A DNA stretch of 64,000 nucleotides from Litoditis marina. Lineage: Eukaryota; Nematoda; Chromadorea; Rhabditida; Rhabditidae. The DNA is taken from contig OZ038438.1 in NCBI GenBank assembly GCA_964036275.1, positions 4,160,978 to 4,224,977 of the forward strand, read 5' to 3'. The translations under genes were made by a program, and so were the position numbers. Shown here in pieces: positions 13,477-25,300 of the stretch (position 1 is its first letter; each line of letters begins with the position of its first letter). The notes beneath the pieces were generated by a model, which saw only the letters and a list, made by a program, of their open reading frames with translations, was not told the origin of the DNA and ran no database searches.

Positions 13477-16400
13477 ATGTCCGCCAACCAAGGTAAGCCG
13501 ATTATATCTCGTCTCTCCTGCTTCTACTCTGACGCCAAACCGATTCACCTTCCCTGTTCACCTCATGAGCCCATCTCACGTCCTTCTCATGTCTTCTCAT
13601 TGATTGCTGTGGTTCATCATTGATCGTAAGATGTTACTCATGGGGTGATCACGTAAACTTCTCATGCGTGTAAGAGATTGCAACCGCTCACTTTAGAATA
13701 GTGGGACGTGATAAAGGATACTGTATTAAGCTTATTGAACGTTTCTCGAGAGGAGCGTGCCCCTATTCACTTACCTATTTTCTCTTTGCTCATTTCTGCT
13801 TTTAATGAAAATCTACCACATTTACGGTTGGAAAAATTTCAAAAGGAAAAATTCTCGAAACCGTGCGAGAGCGAGCGCAATGACTCGCAAACAGCCTCGA
13901 TTGCTTCATTTCTCATTGATCAAATTTGTTTCAACCTACTCTTTTGTTTATGTTTTGAGAAGAGCAAGAATACATGATTAAACGTTAGATTCATTTTGGT
14001 AGATTTTCTAGGCTACCGATGAAATAGTGCGAACCATGAAATGAAAGAGATCTGTTAAAAAATTTTATCAGAACTTTCTGAAGTGTAAATTTTTTGGGAT
14101 CTCCATCAAAATTTTGGTAAACAAACGTACAGTTCAGATAACTAGTTCTCATTCCGTGTTGAACTTCAGCTTCTTTCAGACTCCGCTTTAAAGGTGACCG
14201 CCGTTGACGTCCCTAGCAACGAGTACAACGAAAGAAGAACCAAGGATGGTACGTTCATTTTACTCTCCCCTACAGTTGATGAACAAAACATAATTTACTT
14301 TTCTTTCACAAATGTACAGTTCGATCTTCCACGCTCCTCTAAACTTTTACTTTTAGTTCTTGTCTTGTACACACGTGATTACGATAACGATTAATGTCTG
14401 CGTGCTCACCATCGCATGTGTTTTGCACGTGTTTCCTTACCACTTTTGTTGTTTCCGTAGCTCACACACAGCAGATTGGGGTGATAACTAGTGTATAGTC
14501 GGCTTAACCGATTCGTGGACGCCTACCGTAACATTCAGACCATCTAGTAAATGACTTCCGTTGAATCGACAGACTTCATTTGAACCCCTCTCAAGAAATT
14601 GTATTATCAGAAATCTCACAGAATAACAGTTATGTGTTAACAAGAAAACTTATAATAGGTAAACGAATTTCAGGAAGATGGACGCTTCGTCAGTTGAGGC
14701 AATCCGACGCTATCGTGCCGCTTCAGAGCGGAACTAACCAGTTCGACTCTCAGAGAGTAGGTTCCACGCACGATTGTTTCTGTATACACGGAAATCAGAC
14801 TGATGAACATGGTTATGCAACTACCACATTGATTGAAACCACAGTCATCCGGGAGCCGCAGAAGGGAAATGGTCCCCGGCACTCACAGTTCTGAGTTCTC
14901 GCTAGATCAATCTCACCATAAGAAAAACAATGCAATGGTCGGTATATGTATGTTACTTGAGTTGCACACTTTTCATTAAACCTTCTCGAACTATGTGTTT
15001 ACCATGTTTTACGTGACTTTTACGTGAATGTCAATGCCACACTAGCGGTGTTTTGTTGTCGGTCCTTGTCCCTGTCACTCGTTCAATGTCTAACCTCCCT
15101 CAGGGCAAAACTGGATTCGGAATGCCTCGCAACACGCAGACATCCGTCGAGTTCTCCGACGACGGCAAGCGGTGGAACATTGAACAGTTGAAAGCTAGCG
15201 ACTCGATAGTACGACTTCAATCCGGAACCAACCAATACGAAAGCCAGAAGGTTTGCTCAAAATGTCCTGTTTTAAATGTTTCCGATCGATGAATGTTTGT
15301 GAAAGTAGGTTTGTGTAAAGAAAGATCTCCTAAGCTCATCACTCTGCGGATTTATCGTAACTTTGCGCTACTATCAAGCGCACATAATCGTTCTTTTCTG
15401 CCCTTTCAAACGAACCCTCGTAGTACTGATGCTTGACTGAGGAAATCAAATTCAGCCGATAACTATTCTCAAACAAACGTGCAAAATCGTAGTTACATAT
15501 AGCAATGTGTAGCGTGTGCACTGTACATTGAGGTTTTTCAAAAACGGAGACCCATCAATGAAGATGATTATCGTGAAGTTGTTCAGCACCAGTTTTCCAT
15601 TATCCAACTCTCAATAAGTAAAACGGAAGTCTAAAGCCGGCTTTTGACCGCCATTCACGCTTGTTCTCCATTTGTGCCCGATCTAGCCCACTGCATTCTA
15701 ACGTTTTTTACACTTTCTCAAGATTTGGCGCAGATTTGCGGATTTCGTTTTTCGTCCTGAGCAAACGACGCGCAGTCGACGTGGGTACACAATAATATTC
15801 GAGAGACAGATACCGTGCCATCAGTCTCCCCTTTCTCTCGAACGTCAACAAAGAAAAAGTATACCCCGCAACCTGGTGATTGATAGCTCAAAACTGCCAC
15901 TTAGTCCGATTTATATGCTGGAAATCGAAGTAACCAAAAAGAACGCATCATAGGTCGAGAATGTGCAATGAAAAGGTGTATCATCTCAGATTTGTACTTA
16001 ATTTATAGTCCACGTTGATCAGAATGGATTTTCTGAAAAAAATTCTGCACGCATAAAGATGGAGTTTGTGTGTTGATAGCTACTATGGTATACAGCCGTA
16101 GCAGAGTGATAAAAGAAGTTCGCTCGGTCTGACGAACGATTCGCAGATTATCTGGGCAATGCCAGGTTAACACCTTAGTTTTTTAACCCTCGGTGATCTC
16201 GAAACCATCTAAGTTGAGCCATCTAATACGTATTTTGATCCTTTTGTATGGTTCCGTGTATCCCACGCCGGTCTGTCATTATAAATCCTACCTAAATCTC
16301 TGCTTTCGACGTCCTCGTAGCATCTTTGACACACCCTACTTAGTTAAAATCAGCCAGTTTTTAAAACATCTCCATAATGTGGTATTCAAACCCAGCAACG

Positions 16401-16773
16401 AAAGTTTGGTTGTTCAGAACCATTATACTAATGGACAACTGGGTTGGCGGAAACTTTATATGGTCCACATTATGAAAGTAATCTTCAGATGTCTCGTGAG
16501 CAACTCTCACGAGGTGTCTCATGAGTTTCACGTTAAAGTTCTATATACTGAGAATATTTTTTACAGATTAGATCTTAAAGATTTTGTCACTCTATGTCTG
16601 TTCTCCAGCAAACATCGATATGTTCTATGAAGTTGTATGTAAATGTATGCTTACAGGGAATGACCGGATTCGGAACTCCCCGTGACGTGAAAGGAAAGCA
16701 TCTGAAGCGAATCTGGGAGCTCGAGTTCCCCGAGGAAGCCATTCCCGACCAGCTCCCTGTCAACCAGCAGTAG
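13477..16773 (+). CDS. Small calponin-like repeat protein, CLIK-1-like paralogue of UNC-87
   Basis: Probably an actin-filament-binding protein of the nematode CLIK family. Exons: 13477-13492, 14180-14248, 14674-14756, 15104-15250, 16657-16773. They join to 143 residues. Two CLIK repeats are visible (about residues 45-68 and 93-118), each with the core LQSGTNQ-SQ-G-TGFG-PR. The segment GRWTL-QLRQ before the first repeat also occurs in UNC-87 exon 2. The C-terminal tail RDVKGKHLKRIWELEFPEEA is nearly identical to the UNC-87 tail, followed by a short unique end. It lies 3.4 kb downstream of unc-87 on the same strand, with its own TATA box and polyadenylation signals. The fourth intron (15251-16656) is long and I see nothing else in it. 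Equivalence to C. elegans clik-1 is likely by size but unproven. Confidence 0.9.
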
Positions 16774-16842
16774 CTCTCCAGTCGTGTCTTCATCTGACTT
16801 GCGTCTCGCGTCCCTAGTATCCCATCTATGTGCCAACTACAT

Positions 16843-17012
16843 AATAAACATAGCACCCAGCTGACTTGTAGTTGTCCTCATTGTCTCCGTTCTGTCTATC
16901 TCATGTCTGTGCTCTAGTCATCTTTTGTCTTCTAGTCGTCGATGAGAGCTACTCATTTCCTATGTATCATGTTTGTGTTTCGTGCAAGCCTCCATACGAG
17001 TAAAGCAATAAA
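16843..17012 (+). terminator. Two polyadenylation signals of the CLIK gene
   Basis: AATAAA occurs at 16843-16848 and again at 17007-17012, 70 and 234 bases after the stop codon. Either could define the 3' end, so two 3' UTR lengths are possible. Confidence 0.6.
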
Positions 17013-18086
17013 AACGTATTCGAAACAAAAGCGGATAATTGCAAATTATACTGTTACTGTTTTTACTCAATACTGTTCTTCAGCACATTTTGCAGCTACA
17101 AATAGGAACTAGACATTTACATACTTCAAACTTCATTTCTTCAGATATTTTAGTATGCGAGAATATCGCCCGCTCCGAAGAGGGGCTTCCAAAAATAATG
17201 GTCCTATTTGAACCAGACACCCCCGGGAAGTGCCGGTTCGGTCAGTTACTCCTTCTCATTAGGAACCGAATGGGGGAGGTTCGACTTGTGTCGATGTTGA
17301 TTGTTGACTTCACATTCTGGGACTCTTTGTCCGTTGCAGTTTCAGTCGGTTCTCAGGTGTACGCCATCTTCGGCTTTCCTGCCATCTAGCTCGCATTCAT
17401 TCCGCCAGACGCCCCGGTGCGCCGTATCTAGTATGGGAAACGCAAATGCGTGCAACCAGCCGGCCAAATGAATACGATTTTGAGAGTGCAGCGTCCTCGC
17501 CAGAGCTATGGGCGCGCTGAGTAAATTTGTTCATTAAAACAGCGTATTTTGAGAATTACTCGTGATTTTCTTGGACAATATCAGCAACAGGCATGCAATT
17601 TATTTTCTTTGATGGAAGTACTGAATATTATATTCATTAACAACGTGTGCTTTTAGAGTCCAATTTGTTTTGGTGCAATATTGGAAGCTCTGCAATAGAT
17701 CGAGATCAAACTACTACTAGCTTCAGAGAAACTCATTTACAATGAATACATGTTCATTGTAAATGAGTTTCTCTGAAGCATGACATTCCTACAATTCTAC
17801 CACGTTTCTACGGAAATGCAGTGTACCTCTCTCTAGTACAATGATCACTGCACATAAGAAGTAGCCTGGGTAGAAAACGTAGAAGGTAGTAGGTTAATGG
17901 AAGAGAGAAACTATTCTTCCCGCCAACATTGATTAACTTTCTGTCCGATCCGAGAGAACAGAAGGTGAGTCGGTCAGATGCGCAGATTATCTTATATTAC
18001 TTGTGACGTCATATCAACTTCCATCATCGATGCCGCCGCCTTTTATAGCTAGTTATTTAGCGGTTCGACGCAAATGTCCCTAATTG
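17013..18086. other. Intergenic between converging genes
   Basis: No supportable exon. It contains the motif GGTGCGCCGTATCTAGTA at 17416-17433, also found at 40689-40706, and the perfect hairpin at 17720-17779. Confidence 0.6.
17720..17779. repeat. Perfect 27-bp hairpin with 6-nt loop
   Basis: Left arm 17720-17746 begins GCTTCAGAGAAACTC. The right arm 17753-17779 is its exact reverse complement. The loop is TACATG. There is no mismatch on reading, so it is young or maintained. Confidence 0.9.
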
Positions 18087-18399
18087 GGCCAATTCACTGG
18101 AGAACCAGGTCCTTCCCGAACCGAATCGCGAACCAGTCACTGGAGAACCGAACCGAACCGACCGAACCAACTTTTGAACCGACCGGTTCTCCAGTGAATG
18201 CTTCGAACCGAACCGGGATAGAGTCATTTTACCTTGTTTACGACTTGCTTGTTCAACTCATGATAAATGTCGGTTCGGTTCGAAGCATTCACTGGAGAAC
18301 CGGTCGGTTTAAAAGTCGGTTCGGTTCAGTTGGTTCGGTTCTCCAGTGACCGGTTCGCGGTTTGGTTCGGCAAGGACCCGGTTCTCCAGTGAATTCGCC
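18087..18399. mobile_element. Palindromic MITE, copy 1, with 9-bp target duplication
   Basis: A 313-bp element that is nearly one long inverted repeat, rich in GAACCGAACC and CACTGGAGAACC. The termini are GGC(C/G)AATTCACTGGAGAACC in inverted orientation. CCCTAATTG flanks both sides (18078-18086 and 18400-18408), a 9-bp target duplication. It has no coding capacity. A related copy lies at 53599-53859. The 9-bp duplication would fit a Mutator/MULE-like mobilising transposase, which is inference. Confidence 0.85.
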
Positions 18400-18524
18400 C
18401 CCTAATTGAGTGTGGTAGATGTGACACACTTTTATACTATGTTCCCGCCGATTCGGTTTCGCAAAAATTATGATCCTGCACGATATCGATTGTGAACACG
18501 AAAGAAATTTGTAGTTACGATAGA

Positions 18525-18530
18525 TTTATT
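18525..18530 (-). terminator. Polyadenylation signal of the TRIM-like gene
   Basis: TTTATT on the plus strand reads AATAAA on the gene strand, about 210 bases beyond the stop codon. Confidence 0.5.
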
Positions 18531-18741
18531 CATAACAGACAACAAATGTGAGAAACTGAACAACGGACTAAGGAAAAACGAGGAGAAGGAGAAGCAATAT
18601 ACATACATTCATAGTGCATTGATTAATGATCAAGAAGAACGAGGATAGATACAGTCGCACTCTTATAGAGACACGAAATAAACTATTAGATGAATACATG
18701 AAGAAGCAAGCATCTTGATTACATAGACGTCGGCGCGAATT

Positions 18742-21700
18742 CTATTCGTCAAGCATGCTTCTGTCTCTGGGCGGAGGAACAGGTCTGTCTTCTTCATCCC
18801 CTCCTCCGTTCTTGTCCTTACGCGGAGCATCAGTAACCACAACGGAAAGCTTACGAATTTCAGACGTCAGCTTCTATAAAACAGTCACAGTAAATTCGAA
18901 ATAGACAGTCGATATTATTATCATATGACTCGCCCACTTTTACAATCGAAAACCACTGGATATAAGGTAAAACCCTGCCTCTGAAAGACAATTAAAACGA
19001 GCAATAAGCTGTCCAATATATCTAATCTAAAGAAAAGTTGTTATTAAATAAAGGCTTCCGTCATTTCTCCCGTTTTTCACAAATGTGTATTCAAAGTACT
19101 CATACTGATAACAGTTTACCTCAATGCTACCAGCGTATCTGGCGAGAGTGGAAACAATTGAAGAATGCGACACCACCGCCTCATTGACCATAGCGCTGAT
19201 TTGATGAGACACACAGAGAAACTGTTCCCAGTTGGACATGGACAAAGTGGCCAAACGAGCACCATCGATAGCCTAAAAACCGGACGTCTTCGCAGATAAA
19301 ACCTGACAATGTCCGTTTCAGAAAGAATAAGCAAGCAGTCATTGGCAGTAGGGGAGGGCAGGAACTGCTTCACAAACCAAAAGTAAAAGAGGGCTCAGCA
19401 CCGCATGAGCATTTTTATCTGCGACGAGAAGAAATTTTTTTTATCGAATTTTCATTATATTCGTTCAAAATTGACTGTTTTCGTTTTCCAAAGGAGAGGG
19501 GGGTCGTATTCGACGCCAAACCATGTTCTGCCCTCATCAAATTGTCATCGAAAAACGGGATTTTTAGATGAACATTCCGAAGTTACAGTCGAGTGTCAAC
19601 CAGTTAAGTGGTAGGACATAGCTAAACGATCAATTGTGTTTTGCATCTTCCTTTCAACGCTAACACTATCGTAGTGAACTAAACACGACAAACCTCCAGC
19701 ATATCGCGACCAACTTTTTCAGCATGTACAAACTCGTTTCCCAGCAGAGTCCCGCCACTGACGCTACCAGACAACTTGGCAGTAAGAGCAGAGAAGAGCT
19801 GCGCACTGCATTGACCGAGCTGCAATTAGTCGTGAACTGTTAAAACCCAATAAAACTAATTGGAATACAGACTTTCAAAGCCAGTGTCGTATAAGGAAGA
19901 AAATGACTGTTGGAGATCTAATAAGATTAGAAAACATACCTTCAGGGCCAGATAGGGCGTAGTCTCATGCTTGGCGTGATCTCCATACAGCACACAGCCA
20001 CCACACAACAAATTACGTTCAGTCTGAAGTGTATTAGTATGAAAAATTAATGAAAACGATGTGCACATAGAGGGAAAAACCACCAGAGATTGAGTTCTTT
20101 CAATTCCTACGGCCTACGGGGACTCCTATACTGCATATATTTGGAATATTCAGCCCATTTTTAATATAGGAGAAGTTTCGAAGAGGTTTAATATATATCT
20201 GGAATATGAGCGTGCACGTGCTCTTACAACATGCATTTGAGAATATTTTGTTTTGGTGAGAAATAAACAGTTCATAGGTTAAACTGCGTACTGTAAGAGT
20301 ACACGTCAAAATAATAAAGATCATATTTATGCGTGACAACGTAACAAGAGAATTTGTGAGAGAAGTAATATTCTTCTATCAATAGTAACCTCTTCGAAAT
20401 TGATAACAGACACGGTTCCATCTTCGGAAACTTTGACCAAGTGGGGCGACGCGCAGGTGACACAGAGAATGCTACGACGTTCAGCCACGGCATAACCGCA
20501 CTCACAGCATCGAATATCCTATGAAAAACAGTGGTTCAATATTATACGAAATTTAAACATGAATAATAAGGTGGAGCAACTTTGTTGTCCGATTTTTTTT
20601 GTAAGATCATGTGGGAAACCAGCCACACCAATCACCAATGAAAATTCTCCAAGAGCAATGGAATCTCGTGTTCTCGTTTGAGCCCTTTCACAGTTAGTAC
20701 CACATTTGAATAACACCAGCAGGAGTGTTGGTACCTTTGTTAATCGAAACACTGTAGAAATATTCAATTTTGAAGCAAAGAAGAATCTCAATACAGTCTC
20801 TCACGAGTTAAAAACAATATGTTTTCAAGTTTATAAACGCAAGCGTTTCTATAACTGACAGAAACCTTTGACTGTGTCTTCTTAGTTTCCAGTTCAATCT
20901 CTGCCACCCGCAGCTTTTGGGCGAGCGTTTCAACTTGATGCACAACATCTTCCTTTTCCTTCTGGATATCAGCATTGCTCGCGGTCAATTCCTCCAGACG
21001 ATATTGAGTTTCTGAAAGACACTCTAATCCATCCAAGCCATGGCTTTGATAGAATATATGCTATTAAAAAAACGCACCTACACTAACGCCATACACAATC
21101 GCAAATATTCGATTGAAAGATTATTAGATATTAGATCTGAAGCCATCCTCTTACGTGTATCAGATTTCACACCTATGAGGCAATGAGGCTTGCCTATTAC
21201 TCAAGAGGGAAACCTGCTACAGAACGGACTGCCAGCTGCACGCAAACGAATGAGGTTGGATGTATAATTACAAGCGAACCTACCAGATTGTTTTACGGAA
21301 AAATCCTGCTGCATTGCATAGAAGCGGTGCAAGTTTTCTATAAAAGAAACATTATTGAAACAACCATATTAAACACACACTTATCAGCCACCAGCTGGTA
21401 AGACATTCGAATCTCGGCTCAAGTTGGAAACTGTAAAAAAACACTAATAAAAACTGTAATAATTCACTATTTCACTACAGTACATACCAAAAATGTGAAG
21501 TACGTATATACATAGATTTGGAAAGGAAACATAACAAACCGAGCAGCTGAAAATTCAACTTGGGAGATTTGAATGTACCGTCCACATTGCAAACAGGGCA
21601 ACGCCTGAAAAGCACAATTACGCATAAAACTGCAGCATATCGACGTAATGGTTTGTTAATACCGAAGAGTATTAAAATCACAGGCATGAGGAGTAGCAAA

Positions 21701-22176
21701 ACAACCTAACTTAATTTATATATACATATATATATATTCAAACTAAAAACATACGTGATATTCTGATTAGTGCAGACGTAGCAGATGGAGTGTCCACACG
21801 AACCGACACAAGGAGAGCGATCGGTTGCATCTTTAAACCGTTTGTATTACGTAAAAGGGGAAAATTGTACAATAAATAGCATCCCTCCGGCCTCTAGCGA
21901 TCAGCGAATGTACTTCAATAAAATTCTACCATCACACCCAACCGTCCTTAATGGTACAACCTTATGATATAGAATACAAGATTCTTCAACCCATTTTTGT
22001 ATGGGGGAGGATGCAATTGTTCGACAGTCCTCAAACATAGATATGTAGCCTACTCTAGTTTTATTCTTAGCATCAGATCAGTTTCACGAAATGAAAATGA
22101 ACCAAATGGGTAATTGCGCAAACTAACTGAAGTCTTGTGCACAAACACGGCACGCGGCAGTTGGATCTGTAGACAT
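18742..22176 (-). CDS. RING finger / B-box TRIM-like protein
   Basis: Probable E3 ubiquitin ligase. Exons in gene order: 22176-22128, 21830-21755, 21604-21540, 21337-21284, 21011-20866, 20518-20390, 20023-19940, 19819-19694, 19272-19120, 18873-18742. They give 337 residues. The C3HC4 RING occupies residues 9-47 (CRVC, CGHSICYVC, CPVC). Residues about 70-130 form a charged coiled coil (EELTASNADIQKEKED). A second zinc site follows: C134/C137, C149-C152, C180-C183, H189-H192, which fits a B-box. The C-terminus is Pro/Asp-rich. The order RING, coiled coil, B-box differs from the usual RING, B-box, coiled coil. It resembles the nematode ZK1240-type RING/B-box family as I remember it. Substrate unknown. 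TTTTTTCAG ends 19 bases before the ATG, a likely leader splice site. Confidence 0.85.
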
Positions 22177-22195
22177 CCGAGCGAAGCTAGCTGAG

Positions 22196-22203
22196 CTGAA
22201 AAA
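22196..22203 (-). other. Probable spliced-leader acceptor of the TRIM-like gene
   Basis: On the gene strand TTTTTCAG ends at 22196, 19 bases before the ATG at 22176. A strong acceptor this close to the start, with no upstream coding exon, is the usual signature of trans-splicing in nematodes. Confidence 0.5.
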
Positions 22204-22318
22204 ATCCAATCAGTTGAACGGAACTCAGCATATTTTCAAATCTGCATCATAGAGTAGAAATTAAGATTATATCCTCAGTGATCACTGAAAGAAAAGTTGC
22301 ATCCATGCTTGCAGAACA

Positions 22319-25300
22319 GGGACCTACTAATTACCGCACCTACCGCACCGCTGAAATACCGCACCGCTAAGACAATGGGGGCCCAGTCGCCGCCCAGTCT
22401 GGGCCCAGTCGCCGCCCACATGTGGCCCAGTAGCGGCCAGTCAGCGCGTTAGTAGGCCCAGAGTGGGCGGCGAATGGGCCTAGACTGGGCGGCGACTGGG
22501 CCCAGACTGGGCGGCGACTGGGCCAAAAAAGTATAAAAAACTTCCCTGGGCTCAGAAAAACGAAAATAATGAAAGGGTTTGATCCCGTTGAAGCAGGTAC
22601 TAAAATAGTTGATTAATATCATTCATTCATACAACAAAACATCAACAACAACGATATCCGAAAAGATATCAAAAATGTTCATTTCAACTTCAAACTAAAC
22701 AATTGATTATAAACTACTTCGGTATTCAAGATCTATCTAAACTATACTGAAAGTTAAATGAGTAGTCACGTGAAGTTTGTATTCTAATGAGGTATTCTAA
22801 TCATGGACTTGGTCATTGCATGTTTCTCAATTCTGCTGTGTTTGACATGTTTCACGTGAATATGCAATTGACTAACAGTGTTACAAACTCGAAAACCTAC
22901 TTAATTTTCGGATTTGCAGACATGACCGAACGATCAAATGCCGCGGATTCCCATGAACAGCCTACTTTTCGTGAAATAGTGATTCTACTGGCATACAGTC
23001 CTAGTTCTGACATATAATGGGCCAATTTTTTATCTAACCAGGTTTTCAGGTAGATTGACCGTTTTTTCAGTACTTGAGTGGGGAACCTTGTGACCTGGAA
23101 ACGGAATCCGGTTAGCCTCAAAAGTAAGAGTAAAGATAAATTTTCGGCTCGAATAAGAGGGTAACCTATTTTTGATTTCGGGAAAAAAAGGTTACCAAAA
23201 GACCTAAAAACCCGGTTTGATATTGAATTCACCATATGGTGGTCAATTACAGCACATTACGGTAGAAATACAAAAACATCATGAGAAACTAACGAATGAC
23301 CACGATACTATCACTTCCGTGGAATGAAGTAATAACCAGCATAGGCCTCTTCAGTGGTTTCGCTCCTTTCTCCTGCACATCAAAGTTCCCACAAGTTCGG
23401 CTCTGAAATAAGTTTTCTGTGGGTAAGAAATGGCTGAATTTATTCGAATTCGTCATTCAGCACACACCCATTCTACATCTGAGAGTGAGGAGTTGCGGTG
23501 AACATGCCGCGATCGTATCGATGAACGATCTATGGTTGAAGTCGGGTGAACGTAGTTAGGTTGATTTGCATATACACCAATTTGCAACTTGAAAACAGGC
23601 ATTGTTTTGTGCCGTTTACGTGTTTACGAAGAACTTTTTTCTCGCGTTGGGTGCAACAACTGGTCCACAGCTCAGAAACTACTTAAATTACCTTAGAAAT
23701 GAGAGCCGGGTCTAAATTATTCACTGTTAGAGATTGTAGAGAATCATATTTCGCTTTAATCATCACAATTTTCAGACATTACGCGAATACGTCAAAATAA
23801 ATCAGCAGAGTTAATTTGTGAACATAATGAACGGTATTTCTATACTTTACAAAAAAGGGTTTTATTTTTAAACCAATTTTACTAGCTAATTCTATGATGA
23901 AACAGTATGAAACAGTATTGCAAAATATTCCTGAACTGTACTCCAAATCCTAGTATAATGTTGAAAGAACAGATACGAGTGAATCAGGAAGCGTTTACTG
24001 ACTGCCTCCTAGAAACATAGTAGTAGGTGTTAATCTTCCTCTAATTCCTGAACGCACCTGTAGAACATCCCAGAGGTCATTGGCCCAGAGGCCCAGAGGT
24101 CAGAGGCACAGAGGTCATTCTCCGTCATTGGATGAATTCATTGAAAACTCTCTGAAAATTAAAATTTGGAACGATGAAAATGTACCAAACAATGATCCAA
24201 AATGTAAATAGCCAAATCAGTTTCCCAGTTTACAAAATTTTTCATGTTATTTGAAACGAATAAATTTGTGATATGGATCGTTTGCAAATGAATCCCGGAA
24301 TGATTCACAGAGTACTGAAAAATAACAGAGCACACTTGAGTCAAAAAACTAACATTTGGGAAATAAGGCTAAAAATGACGTAATGAGCTTGAACTGATTT
24401 GATGAGAACATTACGTTGGCCAAAAACACTTCGAAATATTCCATAACAAAAGTATATTACAAAAAAAAATGATATAAAATAACTATAAACAAGAAAAACG
24501 AACTGAAAATATAAGTTGAAAATTTGAGTTTTGATTTCGAGAGGTGCGTCGCGGTCGACCGCGACGCAGCTTTGGAATGGATGAGCCATCCCCATTAGCG
24601 GGCAGGTGGGCGGCGACTGGGCCGGAACTCGCGGCTAGTGGGCCGACCCACCCGAGTGGGCGGCAACTGGGCCCCCATTGTCTGAGCGCGATTCGAAAAT
24701 ACCGCACCGTACCGCACCAGCGCAAATTTGCGTATTTTTCAAAAATTCCAAAATCTCCAATTTTGCAAGCAGTTGTTCCTAAAGCAGAAATCCTAATCTT
24801 TCATCACTTGAAAACAAACATAGTGATCTCGAGAAAACGTTCTTTCAAACTTTCCCACTAGAAGACCATACTCTTATACGCTTTCCGTATTGCATTTTTC
24901 TTTTCTGTTGGGTAACCCTCATGTCACTTTCATGAGTTATCGAATGTATAGAAGAAGCTGTTCATCATTTCAAAAGAAAAGTACTGAGGAGTACCCATGA
25001 TGATGGCTTTTTCTCCACTACTCAAAACTATGTCATGAACCTCAGATTTACCGTAACTAATGAACGCCGGCCTCACCTGACTCGAGTGTGCTTTTTATTT
25101 CTAGTTTCTAGAACCGTTTTTCACAGCCATTTTTGTAACGCTTCCATCAGTACAAATATATATTATATGTGAATAATACGAGACAGGATGGAACAATACG
25201 TGACCTCGCATTTAGTAACTTAACGGTGATTGATTCTAAACGTGAAAATATGTTTTCTTCTATCTGTGTTCATGAGAGCTGGATCACTGCATCGACAGAC

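Noticed and set aside
21373..21418. Possible extra exon of the TRIM-like gene
   Set aside because: Joining 21540 to 21337 directly gives QLLENLHRFYAMQQ, an uninterrupted helix in phase. The extra piece needs a weak donor or meets a stop.
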